Positions 1 through 7,852 of a stretch of DNA of 16,410 nucleotides are shown here, in pieces. The position numbers were made by a program, and so were the translations under genes. Location: the NCBI GenBank assembly GCA_028277325.1, contig JANQGL010000396.1:1-16410 (forward strand), given 5' to 3'. Position 1 is the stretch's first letter. Every line of letters starts with the position of its first letter. This stretch comes from Magnetospira sp. GTDB lineage: Bacteria; Pseudomonadota; Alphaproteobacteria; Rhodospirillales; Magnetospiraceae. Under the pieces are notes generated by a model. That model saw nothing but the letters and a program-made list of their open reading frames with translations, did not search any database and was not told the DNA's origin.

Positions 1-99
1 CTGATCAGCCCGATCGCCATGGACGAGGGCCTGCGCTTCGCGATCCGCGAGGGCGGCCGTACCGTCGGCGCCGGCGTCGTCGCAAATATCATCGAATAG
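1..99 (+). CDS. tuf: Elongation factor Tu, C-terminal end (5' end outside window)
   Basis: Frame 1 reads 32 codons and ends in TAG at 97-99. The stretch PIAMDEGLRFAIREGGRTVG followed by AGVVANIIE is the nearly invariant end of EF-Tu domain 3, which packs against aminoacyl-tRNA and the GTPase domain. EF-Tu delivers aminoacyl-tRNA to the ribosome as a GTP complex in the cytoplasm. In proteobacteria a tuf copy commonly closes the str operon (rpsL-rpsG-fusA-tuf) immediately before rpsJ. The 55-nt gap to rpsJ here fits that arrangement. Only the last 32 residues are visible, so a second tuf copy elsewhere cannot be judged. Confidence 0.96.
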   Translation: MISPIAMDEGLRFAIREGGRTVGAGVVANIIE

Positions 100-154
100 A
101 AGGGAGCGATCGGGCCGGACCCGCCAGGGGCCGGCCGACGTTTTGGTGCGAACC

Positions 155-463
155 ATGGACAATCAGAACATACGCATCAAGCTGAAGGCGTTCGATCACC
201 GCGTGCTCGACCAGTCGACGCGCGAGATCGTGAACACCGCGCGCCGCACCGGGGCCCAGGTGCGCGGCCCGATTCCGCTGCCGACGCGGATCGAGCGCTA
301 TACCGTGCTGCGGTCGCCGCATATCGACAAGAAATCGCGCGAACAGTTCGAAATCCGGACCCACAAGCGGCTGCTCGACATCGTCGATCCGACGCCGCAG
401 ACCGTGGACGCGCTGATGAAGCTGGATCTGGCGTCCGGGGTCGACGTCGAGATCAAGCTCTAG
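155..463 (+). CDS. rpsJ: 30S ribosomal protein S10
   Basis: The product has 102 residues, the usual S10 length. S10 sits in the head of the 30S subunit and also pairs with NusB in transcription antitermination. Diagnostic stretches are IRIKLKAFDHRVLDQSTREI, RRTGAQVRGPIPLPTR and SREQFEIRTHKRLLDI. I chose the ATG at 155 (MDNQNIRI). The frame stays open up to TTG 143 and GTG 146, but those would add residues that S10 proteins lack. The ribosome binding site is weak, with no clear AGGAG just before the start. This is the first gene of the S10 cluster, 17 nt before rplC. No promoter is evident between tuf and rpsJ, so read-through from the str operon is plausible. Confidence 0.97.
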   Translation: MDNQNIRIKLKAFDHRVLDQSTREIVNTARRTGAQVRGPIPLPTRIERYTVLRSPHIDKKSREQFEIRTHKRLLDIVDPTPQTVDALMKLDLASGVDVEIKL

Positions 464-479
464 GAAAGGGGCCGGAACC

Positions 480-1220
480 ATGCGTAGCGGACTCATTGCG
501 CAGAAGGTCGGCATGACCCGGGTGTTCCGGGAGGACGGCACCAATGTGCCGGTCACCGTGTTGAGGGTGGACGGCTGCCAGGTGGTGGCGCAGCGGACCG
601 AGGCGCGCGACGGCTACACCGCGGTGCAGCTGGGCGCCGGCACCGCCAAGCCGAAGCGCCTGTCGAAGGCGATGCGCGGCCATTTCGCCAAGGCGAAGGT
701 GGAGCCGAAGAAGAAGCTGGCCGAATTCCGGGTCGCCCCGGACAACCTGATCGAGGTGGGGGCCGAACTGTCGGCCGAGCACTTCGTGGTCGGGCAGCGG
801 GTCGACGTGATCGGCACCAGCATCGGCAAGGGCTTCGCGGGCGGCATGAAGCGGCACAACTTCGGCGGCCTGCGGGCTTCGCACGGGGTGTCGATCAGCC
901 ACCGGGCGCACGGCTCGACCGGTCAGTGCCAGGATCCGGGCCGGGTGTTCAAGGGCAAGAAGATGGCCGGCCAGTTGGGCGCCAAGCGGGTGACCGTGCA
1001 GAACCTGGAGGTGATCGCCAACGACGGCGCGCGCGGCCTGCTGATGGTGCGCGGCGCGGTGCCGGGGGCGAAGACCGGCTGGGTCCTGATCAAGGACGCG
1101 GTGAAGGCGAAACTGCCGGACGACCTGCCGACCCCGGCCGCCCTCAAGGCGGCGGCGGCGGAGGAGGAGGCGCCGGCGGAGGGGACCGCGCCGGCCGAGA
1201 CGGCCGAAGAAAAGGAATAG
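480..1220 (+). CDS. rplC: 50S ribosomal protein L3
   Basis: L3 binds near the 3' end of 23S rRNA, helps start 50S assembly and reaches toward the peptidyl transferase centre. The 246-residue product opens MRSGLIAQKVGMTRVF. It carries the central extension loop HGSTGQCQDPGRVFKGKKMA at about residues 144-163. That loop includes the Gln-x-Gln region whose glutamine is N5-methylated by PrmB in E. coli. The ATG at 480 follows a purine-rich AGGAAAGGGG. The protein is longer than the E. coli one (209 aa): from about residue 220 it ends in a low-complexity Ala/Glu tail, a lineage-specific extension. The next gene follows after 6 nt. Confidence 0.97.
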   Translation: MRSGLIAQKVGMTRVFREDGTNVPVTVLRVDGCQVVAQRTEARDGYTAVQLGAGTAKPKRLSKAMRGHFAKAKVEPKKKLAEFRVAPDNLIEVGAELSAEHFVVGQRVDVIGTSIGKGFAGGMKRHNFGGLRASHGVSISHRAHGSTGQCQDPGRVFKGKKMAGQLGAKRVTVQNLEVIANDGARGLLMVRGAVPGAKTGWVLIKDAVKAKLPDDLPTPAALKAAAAEEEAPAEGTAPAETAEEKE

Positions 1221-1226
1221 GCCACC

Positions 1227-1847
1227 ATGAAGACCGAGGTCATCAGCCTGGACAACCGGAGCGTCGGCGAGGTCGAACTCGACGACGCGGTGTTCGGCGC
1301 CGAGGTGCGCCGCGACATCCTGGCCCGCATGGTCAACTGGCAACTGGCGCGCCGCCGCACCGGCAACCACAAGACCAAGCAGCGCCACGAGGTCGCCGGC
1401 ACCACCGCCAAGCCGTTCCGCCAGAAGGGTACCGGGCGGGCCCGCCAGGGCTCCAAGAAGGCGCCGCAGTTCCGCGGCGGCGGCACCGCGTTCGGCCCGG
1501 TGGTGCGCGACCACTCGCACGACCTGACCAAGAAGGTCCGCAAGATGGCCCTGCGCTGCGCGCTGAGCGCCAAGCAGGCCGAGGGCAAGCTGGTGGTGCT
1601 GGAGTCGACCGCCGTCGACACCCCGAAGACCAAGGCCCTGGCCGCGCGCCTGGGCACCCTCGGGTGGTCCAACGCGCTGATCGTCGACGGCGCCCAGGTG
1701 GATGCCAACTTCGCGCGCGCCGCCGCCAACCTGCCGAACATCGACGTGCTGCCGAGCCAGGGCGCCAACGTCTACGACATCCTGCGCCGCGACACCCTCG
1801 TTCTGACGAAGGACGCGGTGGCCAATCTGGTGGAGCGGCTGTCATGA
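1227..1847 (+). CDS. rplD: 50S ribosomal protein L4
   Basis: L4 is an early 23S rRNA binder whose loop lines the nascent peptide tunnel. In E. coli it also represses the S10 operon. The product has 206 residues. The tunnel-loop signature KPFRQKGTGRARQGSKKAPQ followed by FRGGG lies at about residues 62-86. The C-terminal NLPNIDVLPSQGANVYDILR is the usual L4 end. The gene ends in ATGA with rplW (ATG 1844, TGA 1845-1847), an overlap that suggests translational coupling. Whether L4 autoregulation exists here is unknown. The E. coli S10 leader would lie upstream of rpsJ, and no matching structure was recognised in the 55-nt tuf-rpsJ gap. Confidence 0.97.
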   Translation: MKTEVISLDNRSVGEVELDDAVFGAEVRRDILARMVNWQLARRRTGNHKTKQRHEVAGTTAKPFRQKGTGRARQGSKKAPQFRGGGTAFGPVVRDHSHDLTKKVRKMALRCALSAKQAEGKLVVLESTAVDTPKTKALAARLGTLGWSNALIVDGAQVDANFARAAANLPNIDVLPSQGANVYDILRRDTLVLTKDAVANLVERLS

Positions 1848-2167
1848 GCAAGTATTCCTACGTCAAGGTCCGGCCGAGCCAGGAGCGGATCTACGAACTG
1901 GTCCGCCGGCCGCTGATCACCGAAAAGACGACCCTGATCTCGGAGCACAATCAGGTCGCCTTCCAGGTGCCGCTGGATGCCAACAAGAAGGAGATCAAGA
2001 TCGCCGTCGAGACCCTGTTCAAGGTCAAGGTGACGGCGGTCAACACCCTGCGCGTCAAGGGCAAGGCGAAAATGTTCCGGGGTCGTCCGGGGCGCCGCGA
2101 CGACATCAAGAAGGCGATCGTCACGCTGGCCGAGGGCGACACCATCGACGTGACGACGGGGGTCTGA
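1844..2167 (+). CDS. rplW: 50S ribosomal protein L23
   Basis: L23 sits at the tunnel exit of the 50S subunit and is the docking site for trigger factor and SRP. The 107-residue product contains the family signature RPLITEKTT at about residues 22-30. The core AFQVPLDANKKEIKIAVE and NTLRVKGKAKMFRGRPGRR is the rRNA-binding loop. The start is the ATG that overlaps the rplD stop by 4 nt. The frame stays open far upstream through rplC and rplD, but only from this ATG does the sequence look like L23, and the length then equals the family norm of about 100 residues. rplB begins 5 nt after the stop. Confidence 0.96.
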   Translation: MSKYSYVKVRPSQERIYELVRRPLITEKTTLISEHNQVAFQVPLDANKKEIKIAVETLFKVKVTAVNTLRVKGKAKMFRGRPGRRDDIKKAIVTLAEGDTIDVTTGV

Positions 2168-2172
2168 GAACC

Positions 2173-3003
2173 ATGCCGCTGAAGAAGTTCAAGCCGAACA
2201 CCCCGGGCCAGCGCAATCTGGTCCTGGTCGACCGTTCGGGGCTCTACAAGGGCAAGCCCGAGAAGTCGCTGACCGAGGGGCTGCGCAAGTCGGGCGGCCG
2301 CAACAACACCGGCCGCATCACCGCGCGGCGGCGCGGCGGCGGCGCCAAGCGGCGCTACCGGATGGTCGACTTCAAGCGGCGCAAGCTGGACGTGCCGGCG
2401 GTCGTCGAGCGGCTGGAGTACGACCCCAACCGGACCGCGTTCATCGCCCTGATCCGCTACGCGGACGGCGAGGTGAGCTACATCCTGGCACCGCAGCGCC
2501 TGGCCGTCGGCGACACCGTGGTGGCCGGCCCGAAGGCCGACATCAAGCCGGGCAACGCGCTGCCGATGCAGAACATTCCGGTCGGCACCATCATCCACAA
2601 CGTGGAGATGAAGGTCGGCAAGGGCGGCCAGATCGCCCGTTCGGCCGGCACCTTCGTGCAACTGGTCGGCAAGGACCAGGGCTATGCCCAGATCAAGCTG
2701 TCGTCCGGCGAACTGCGCATGGTGCGGGCCGAATGCATGGCCACCATCGGCGCGGTGTCCAACCCGGACAACCAGAACATCAAGCTGGGCAAGGCCGGCC
2801 GCGGCCGCTGGATGGGCAAGCGCCCGGCGGTGCGCGGCGTCGCCATGAACCCGGTCGATCACCCGCACGGCGGCGGCGAGGGCCGGACCTCCGGCGGCCG
2901 CCATCCGGTGACCCCGTGGGGCAAGCCCACCAAGGGCAAGCGGACCCGCAACAACAAACAGACGGACCGCCTGATCATGCGGCGCCGTCACGTCAAGAAG
3001 TAA
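2173..3003 (+). CDS. rplB: 50S ribosomal protein L2
   Basis: L2 is a core 23S rRNA binder needed for subunit joining and peptidyl transfer. The 276-residue product is the normal length. It opens MPLKKFKPNTPGQRNLVLVD and has the OB/SH3 core with YILAPQRLAVGD and MPLQ-type motif LPMQNIPVGTIIHNVE. The conserved C-terminal segment VDHPHGGGEGRTSGGRHP includes His230, which matches the functionally important E. coli His229. It finishes RRRHVKK, a basic rRNA-binding tail. The start ATG lies 5 nt after rplW. The strong AAAGGAGG that overlaps its stop codon serves the next gene, rpsS. Confidence 0.98.
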   Translation: MPLKKFKPNTPGQRNLVLVDRSGLYKGKPEKSLTEGLRKSGGRNNTGRITARRRGGGAKRRYRMVDFKRRKLDVPAVVERLEYDPNRTAFIALIRYADGEVSYILAPQRLAVGDTVVAGPKADIKPGNALPMQNIPVGTIIHNVEMKVGKGGQIARSAGTFVQLVGKDQGYAQIKLSSGELRMVRAECMATIGAVSNPDNQNIKLGKAGRGRWMGKRPAVRGVAMNPVDHPHGGGEGRTSGGRHPVTPWGKPTKGKRTRNNKQTDRLIMRRRHVKK

Positions 3004-3015
3004 AGGAGGCCGAAC

Positions 3016-3294
3016 GTGGCACGCTCCGTTTGGAAAGGACCGTTCGTCGACGGCTATCTCCTCAGGAAGGCGGAAAAGGCGCGGGAATCCGGGCGCAACG
3101 AGGTGATCAAGACCTGGTCGCGGCGTTCGACGATCCTGCCGCAGTTCGTCGGGCTGACCTTCGGCGTCTACAACGGCAGGAAGTTCATTCCGGTGATGGT
3201 GACCGAGAACATGATCGGCCACAAGCTGGGCGAGTTCTCGCCGACCCGGACCTACCACGGCCACGGCGTCGACAAGAAAGCGAAGAGGAAGTAA
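3016..3294 (+). CDS. rpsS: 30S ribosomal protein S19 (GTG start)
   Basis: S19 lies in the 30S head, pairs with S13 and contacts the A-site region. The 92-residue product has the signatures RSVWKGPFVDGYLL and GHKLGEFSPTRTYHGHG, and ends in the basic KKAKRK tail. The start is GTG at 3016, preceded by a near-perfect AAAGGAGG at 3003-3010 with short spacing. No ATG in frame nearby would give a normal N-terminus (MARSVWKGPF). It is 12 nt from rplB and 4 nt from rplV. Confidence 0.97.
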   Translation: MARSVWKGPFVDGYLLRKAEKARESGRNEVIKTWSRRSTILPQFVGLTFGVYNGRKFIPVMVTENMIGHKLGEFSPTRTYHGHGVDKKAKRK

Positions 3295-3298
3295 CGGC

Positions 3299-3678
3299 AT
3301 GGGCAAGACATCGGCCCCCCGGCCGCTGGCCGACAACGAGGCGAAGGCGTTCGCCAAGATGCTGCGCAGCAGCCCGCAGAAGCTGAACCTGGTCGCCGCG
3401 TCGATCCGCGGCAAGAGCGCCGAGAGCGCGCTCGCCGAGCTGACCTTCTCGCGCCGCCGCATCGCCCGCGACGTCAAGAAGGTGCTGCAGTCGGCGATCG
3501 CCAACGCGGAGAACAACCACCAGCTCGACGTCGACCGCCTCTACGTGGCCGAGGCCAGCGTCGGCCGGGCCATCGTCATGAAGCGGTGGCGGCCGCGCGC
3601 CCGCGGCCGGGTCGGCCGGATCATGAAACCGTGGAGCAATCTGACCGTGGTGCTGCGCGAGCGCGAGGAGACGGCGTA

Positions 3679-3679
<1 letters not shown>
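3299..3679 (+). CDS. rplV: 50S ribosomal protein L22
   Basis: L22 contacts all 23S rRNA domains, and its hairpin forms part of the nascent peptide tunnel, the site of many macrolide-resistance changes. The 126-residue product has the alphaproteobacterial-style N-terminus with AFAKMLRSSPQKLNLVAASI. Its core has AIANAENNHQLDVDRLYVAE. The tunnel hairpin VMKRWRPRARGRVGRI ends in LTVVLREREE. The stop TAA (3677-3679) shares its last A with the ATG of rpsC, so the two are probably translationally coupled. Confidence 0.96.
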
Positions 3680-4359
<680 letters not shown>

Positions 4360-4398
4360 GCGGCATCGGACAACGACGGAAAACGGGTGCGATAAACC

Positions 4399-4818
4399 AT
4401 GCTGTCACCGAAGCGTACCAAGTTCCGCAAGGCCCACAAGGGCCGCATCCACGGCAATGCCAAGGGCGGAACGACCCTCAATTTCGGGGCCTATGGCCTC
4501 AAGGCGACGCAGCCGGAGCGCATCACGGCGCGCCAGATCGAGGCCGCGCGGCGCGCCATGACGCGTCACATGCGGCGCGCCGGCCGGGTGTGGATCCGGG
4601 TGTTCCCGGACCTGCCGGTGTCGCAGAAACCGGCCGAGGTCCGGCAGGGCAAGGGCAAGGGCTCGCCCGAGTACTGGGCGGCGCGGGTCAAGCCGGGCCG
4701 CATCATGTTCGAGATCGACGGCGTCCCCTACGAGGTCGCCAAGCGGGCGTTCGAACTGGCGTCGGCCAAGCTGCCGGTGAAGACCCGCATGGTCACCCGC
4801 CTGGGCGAGGAGGGCTAG
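4399..4818 (+). CDS. rplP: 50S ribosomal protein L16
   Basis: L16 sits at the A-site side of the 50S subunit and is needed for late assembly and tRNA accommodation. The 139-residue product starts MLSPKRTKFRKAHKGRI. It contains TARQIEAARRAMTRHMRRAG and the loop EVRQGKGKGSPEYWAARVKP. Arg82 in that loop corresponds to E. coli Arg81, the residue hydroxylated by YcfD; whether that enzyme exists here is not visible. The ATG at 4399 is the only sensible start. A GGAGG inside its last codons serves the next gene. Confidence 0.97.
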   Translation: MLSPKRTKFRKAHKGRIHGNAKGGTTLNFGAYGLKATQPERITARQIEAARRAMTRHMRRAGRVWIRVFPDLPVSQKPAEVRQGKGKGSPEYWAARVKPGRIMFEIDGVPYEVAKRAFELASAKLPVKTRMVTRLGEEG

Positions 4819-4822
4819 AGAG

Positions 4823-5023
4823 ATGGATGCCGCCGCCGATCTCCGGACCAAGACCCCGGACGAGTTGAAGGAGGAGTTGCTGAAGCTGCGCAAGGAGGCG
4901 TTCAACCTGCGCTTCCAGAAAGCCAGCGGTCAGCTTGAGAACACCGCCCGGGTGCGCGAGGTGCGCCGCACCATCGCCCGCATCAAGACCGTTCTCGGCG
5001 AACGGACCCGGACCGCGTCGTAA
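4823..5023 (+). CDS. rpmC: 50S ribosomal protein L29
   Basis: L29 lies next to L23 at the tunnel exit. The 66-residue product is a two-helix protein of normal length, with the signature LKEELLKLRKEAFNLRFQKA at about residues 16-35. It is followed by SGQLENTARVREVRRTIARI, the usual second helix. The start ATG at 4823 is preceded by GGAGG at 4809-4813, inside the rplP end. The short gap (4 nt from rplP, 12 nt to rpsQ) shows it belongs to the same transcript. Confidence 0.96.
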   Translation: MDAAADLRTKTPDELKEELLKLRKEAFNLRFQKASGQLENTARVREVRRTIARIKTVLGERTRTAS

Positions 5024-5035
5024 GGAGAGCCGTCG

Positions 5036-5272
5036 ATGCCGAAACGCATTCTTCAGGGGACCGTGGTCAGCGACAAGCAGGACAAGACGGTCATCGTCAG
5101 CGTGGTGCGCCACTTCAAGCACCCGCTGTACTCCAAGATCGTCAAGAAGTCCAAGAGGTACGCCGCCCACGACGAGGACAACCACTTCAAGGCCGGGGAC
5201 ACGGTGCGGATCCGCGAGTGCCGCCCGATCTCGCGGCGCAAGTGCTGGGAGGTGGTCACCGAGGACGCCTGA
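5036..5272 (+). CDS. rpsQ: 30S ribosomal protein S17
   Basis: S17 is a primary 16S rRNA binder of the 30S body with an OB fold. The 78-residue product has the family motifs MPKRILQGTVVSDKQDKTV, RHFKHPLYSKIVKKSKRYAA and the DTVRIRECRPISRRKCW loop near the C-terminus. A good TAAGGAG at the rpmC stop precedes the ATG by 8 nt. The length is close to that of E. coli S17 (84). The following 49-nt spacer holds a small GGGG/CCCC inverted repeat around 5282-5295 but no promoter that I can see. Confidence 0.96.
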   Translation: MPKRILQGTVVSDKQDKTVIVSVVRHFKHPLYSKIVKKSKRYAAHDEDNHFKAGDTVRIRECRPISRRKCWEVVTEDA

Positions 5273-5321
5273 CGGCGCGCCGGGGACCGGACCCCATCGA
5301 GAAACAGAAGGAACAACAACC

Positions 5322-5690
5322 ATGATCCAGATGCAGACGAACCTGGAGGTCGCCGACAACTCCGGCGCGCGCAGGGTGCAGTGCATCAAGGTCCTGGGGG
5401 GTGCCAAGCGGCGGTTCGCGAGCGTCGGAGACGTGATCGTGGTGTCCGTGAAGGAGGCGATCCCGCGGGGCCGCGTCAAGAAGGGCGACATCCACCGCGC
5501 GGTGATCGTGCGCACCGCCAAGGACATCCGCCGCACCGACGGCTCGGTGATCCGTTTCGACCGCAACGCGGCGGTGCTGATCAACAAGCAGGGCGAGCCC
5601 ATCGGGACCCGCATCTTCGGCCCGGTGACCCGCGAACTGCGCGCCAAGAAGTACATGAAGATCATTTCCCTCGCCCCGGAGGTGCTGTGA
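5322..5690 (+). CDS. rplN: 50S ribosomal protein L14
   Basis: L14 lies on the subunit interface, makes intersubunit bridges and is the binding site of the silencing factor RsfS. The 122-residue product starts MIQMQTNLEVADNSGARRVQ. It has the signature DVIVVSVKEAIPRGRVKKGD and ends GTRIFGPVTRELRAKKYMKI then ISLAPEVL, which are all standard. This gene opens the spc section (rplN-rplX-rplE-rpsN-rpsH-rplF-rplR-rpsE-rpmD-rplO-secY). The stop TGA shares its A with the ATG of rplX. Confidence 0.97.
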   Translation: MIQMQTNLEVADNSGARRVQCIKVLGGAKRRFASVGDVIVVSVKEAIPRGRVKKGDIHRAVIVRTAKDIRRTDGSVIRFDRNAAVLINKQGEPIGTRIFGPVTRELRAKKYMKIISLAPEVL

Positions 5691-6007
5691 TGGCTGCGAA
5701 GATGAGGAAAGGCGACCGGGTCGTCGTCCTGACCGGCCGCGACAAGGGCAAGACGGGCGAGGTCCTCAAGATGCTGCCGAAGGAGAACCGGCTCATCGTG
5801 CAGGGCGTGAACGTGGTCAGGCGCCACACCCGCCCGTCGCAGACCAGCCAGGGCGGGATCATCGAGAAGGAAGCGCCGATCCACGTGTCCAACGTGGCTC
5901 ACCTGGACCCCTCCGACGACAAGCCGACCCGGGTCGGCTTCAAGGTCCTGGAGGACGGCCGCAAGGTGCGGATCGCGCGGCGGTCCGGCGAACAGATCGA
6001 CCGGTGA
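5690..6007 (+). CDS. rplX: 50S ribosomal protein L24
   Basis: L24 is an assembly initiator that binds the 5' domain of 23S rRNA. The 105-residue product has an N-terminal KOW motif (GDRVVVLTGRDKGKTGEVL, about residues 8-26), then NRLIVQGVNVVRRHTRPS and GGIIEKEAPIHVSNVAHLDP. The ATG overlaps the rplN stop by one base (TGATG). The frame is open further upstream inside rplN, but only this start gives the family N-terminus and length. Confidence 0.96.
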   Translation: MAAKMRKGDRVVVLTGRDKGKTGEVLKMLPKENRLIVQGVNVVRRHTRPSQTSQGGIIEKEAPIHVSNVAHLDPSDDKPTRVGFKVLEDGRKVRIARRSGEQIDR

Positions 6008-6018
6008 GGATGGGCGAG

Positions 6019-6561
6019 ATGAATGCACGGTTGCGCAAGCATTATCAGGACGTCGTCCGCCAGGCGCTGGCCGACGAGTTCGCGTACCGGAACCCGATGC
6101 AGGTTCCGAAACTGGAGAAGATCGTCCTCAACATGGGGGTCGGCGAGGCGTCGCAGGACCGCAAGAAGATCGAGGGCGCGGTCGACGACATGACCCGGAT
6201 CTCCGGTCAGAAGCCGATCATCACCCGGGCCCGCCGGTCGATCGCCGGCTTCAAGCTGCGCGAGAACATGGTGGTCGGCTGCAAGGTGACCCTGCGCGGC
6301 GACCGGATGTACGAGTTCCTCGACCGCCTGATCAACATCGCGTTGCCGCGCGTGCGCGACTTCCGCGGGATCAGCGGGAAGAGTTTCGACGGCAACGGCA
6401 ATTTCGCCATGGGCCTGAAGGAGCAGATCGTGTTTCCCGAGATCGACTACGACAAGGTGGACACGATCCGCGGCATGGACATCGTCATTTGCACCACGGC
6501 CAAGACCGACGCCGAGGCGAAAGCCCTGCTGACCGGTTTTGACATGCCGTTTGCGAAATAG
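6019..6561 (+). CDS. rplE: 50S ribosomal protein L5
   Basis: L5 binds 5S rRNA and contacts P-site tRNA and S13. The core matches the family: YRNPMQVPKLEKIVLNMGVG, ISGQKPIITRARRSIAGFKL and DFRGISGKSFDGNGNFAMGL. Three starts are possible: GTG 6004 (overlapping the rplX stop as GTGA, 185 aa), ATG 6010 (183 aa) and ATG 6019 (180 aa). I prefer 6019. It gives the usual N-terminus (MNARLRKHYQDVV) and length, and GAGGA at 6006-6010 lies 8 nt before it. The identification is certain; the exact start is less so. Confidence 0.93.
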   Translation: MNARLRKHYQDVVRQALADEFAYRNPMQVPKLEKIVLNMGVGEASQDRKKIEGAVDDMTRISGQKPIITRARRSIAGFKLRENMVVGCKVTLRGDRMYEFLDRLINIALPRVRDFRGISGKSFDGNGNFAMGLKEQIVFPEIDYDKVDTIRGMDIVICTTAKTDAEAKALLTGFDMPFAK

Positions 6562-6576
6562 GGACGGAGAACGGAT

Positions 6577-6882
6577 ATGGCCAAGAAGAGCGCCGTTGAG
6601 CGGAACCTGAAGCGGGAACGCATGGTCAAGCGCCATGCCGCCAGGCGGGCGGCCCTGAAGGCGCAGGCGACCGATCCCGACCTGTCGGCCGAGGAACGGT
6701 TCGCCGCCAGCCTGAAACTGGCCGAGTTGCCGCGCAACTCCTCGAAGGTCCGGGTGCGGCTGCGCTGTAACCTGACCGGCCGGCCGCGCGGCAATTATCG
6801 CAAGTTCAAGCTGAGCCGTGTGGCCCTGCGGGACCTCGCCTCGACCGGGCAGATCCCCGGCATGGTGAAGTCGAGTTGGTGA
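6577..6882 (+). CDS. rpsN: 30S ribosomal protein S14 (zinc-free type)
   Basis: S14 is in the 30S head near the A site. The product has 101 residues, the long form. It carries only one Cys (RLRCNLTGRPRG) and lacks the CxxC pairs of the zinc-binding short form, so it is the C-minus type. Signatures are MAKKSAVERNLKRERMVKR and the C-terminal RPRGNYRKFKLSRVALRDLA. The ATG at 6577 follows a GGAG-containing spacer 15 nt after rplE. rpsH comes 13 nt later. Confidence 0.97.
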   Translation: MAKKSAVERNLKRERMVKRHAARRAALKAQATDPDLSAEERFAASLKLAELPRNSSKVRVRLRCNLTGRPRGNYRKFKLSRVALRDLASTGQIPGMVKSSW

Positions 6883-6895
6883 AGGAGCGCCGAGT

Positions 6896-7294
6896 ATGTC
6901 CATGAGTGACCCTCTGGGGGATATGCTGACCCGCATCCGCAATGGCCAGCGGGCCCGCAAGTCCACCATCGCCGCGCCGGCCTCGAAGTTCCGGGCCAAC
7001 GTGCTCGACGTGCTGAAGCGCGAAGGCTACATCCGCGACTACAGCCTGCGGAACGTCCGGCCGGGCATCGACGAGTTGATGATCGAGTTGAAGTACTACG
7101 AGGGCGATCCGGTGATCCGCGAGATCAGCCGGGTGTCCAAGCCGGGCCGCCGCGTCTATTCGAAGATCAAGGACCTGGGCCGGGTCTACAACGGGCTCGG
7201 GATCGCCATCCTGTCGACCCCGCGCGGCGTCATGTCGGACGCCGAGGCGCGCGAGGCCAACGTGGGCGGCGAAGTCCTGTGCCAGGTGTTCTGA
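6896..7294 (+). CDS. rpsH: 30S ribosomal protein S8
   Basis: S8 is a primary binder of 16S rRNA helix 21, and in E. coli it represses the spc operon by binding rplE mRNA. The 132-residue product starts MSMSDPLGDMLTRIRNGQ. It has ILSTPRGVMSDAEA and the C-terminal GGEVLCQVF. The ATG at 6896 is 8 nt after AAGGAG (6882-6887); the in-frame ATG at 6902 is less well placed. Whether the mRNA around the rplX-rplE junction imitates the S8 site was not resolved by eye. Confidence 0.97.
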   Translation: MSMSDPLGDMLTRIRNGQRARKSTIAAPASKFRANVLDVLKREGYIRDYSLRNVRPGIDELMIELKYYEGDPVIREISRVSKPGRRVYSKIKDLGRVYNGLGIAILSTPRGVMSDAEAREANVGGEVLCQVF

Positions 7295-7310
7295 TCGGGA
7301 GACGGAGACC

Positions 7311-7844
7311 ATGTCGCGAATAGGAAAAAATCCGGTCCAGGTCCCGTCCGGGGTCGACGTCCGCATCGACGGCGTGACGGTGACCGCGAAGGGCAAGCTG
7401 GGCGAGCTTTCGGCGTCGTTCACCGACGACGTCACGATCACCCGCGAGGACGACGCCATCGTCGTCGCGATGCGGCGCGACAATCCGCGCGCCCGCAAGA
7501 TGTGGGGCACGACGCGGGCCCGGATCGCCAACCTGGTGACCGGGGTCAGCCAGGGGTTCACCCGCAAGCTGGAGATCACCGGCGTCGGCTACCGGGCCCA
7601 GGTCAAGGGCAAGGACCTGGTGTTGAACCTGGGCTACAGCCACGACGTCGTCTATCCGATCGCCGACGGCCTGAACATCAGTTGTCCGGACCAGACCCAT
7701 ATCGAGGTGTCCGGGGCCGACAAGCAGCGGGTCGGCCAGGCGGCGTCCGAGATCCGCGCCTTCCGTCCGCCCGAACCCTACAAGGGCAAGGGGATCCGGT
7801 ACGAAGGCGAGTACATCCTCCGCAAGGAAGGCAAGAAGAAGTAG
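7311..7844 (+). CDS. rplF: 50S ribosomal protein L6
   Basis: L6 binds 23S rRNA near the sarcin-ricin loop and the factor-binding site. The product has 177 residues, equal to the E. coli protein. It starts MSRIGKNPVQVPSGVDVRID and has GVSQGFTRKLEITGVGYRAQ. The C-terminal signature is PEPYKGKGIRYEGEYI, with a basic KEGKKK tail. The start ATG is preceded by GGAGACGGAGACC. rplR begins 8 nt after the stop. Confidence 0.97.
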   Translation: MSRIGKNPVQVPSGVDVRIDGVTVTAKGKLGELSASFTDDVTITREDDAIVVAMRRDNPRARKMWGTTRARIANLVTGVSQGFTRKLEITGVGYRAQVKGKDLVLNLGYSHDVVYPIADGLNISCPDQTHIEVSGADKQRVGQAASEIRAFRPPEPYKGKGIRYEGEYILRKEGKKK

Positions 7845-7852
7845 GCCGCGCC

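Noticed and set aside
143..154. TTG 143 or GTG 146 as start of rpsJ
   Set aside because: They would add four or three residues before MDNQNIRI that S10 proteins do not have, and no ribosome binding site supports them.
926..2167. A 413-codon plus-strand frame running from within rplC through rplD into rplW
   Set aside because: Only its last 107 codons look like a protein (L23). The upstream part is the shifted frame of rplC and rplD with Gly/Arg/Pro-rich content, as expected at high GC.
1951..3516. A 521-codon minus-strand frame opposite rplW-rplV
   Set aside because: Same reason: antisense to well-conserved ribosomal genes, no family resemblance.
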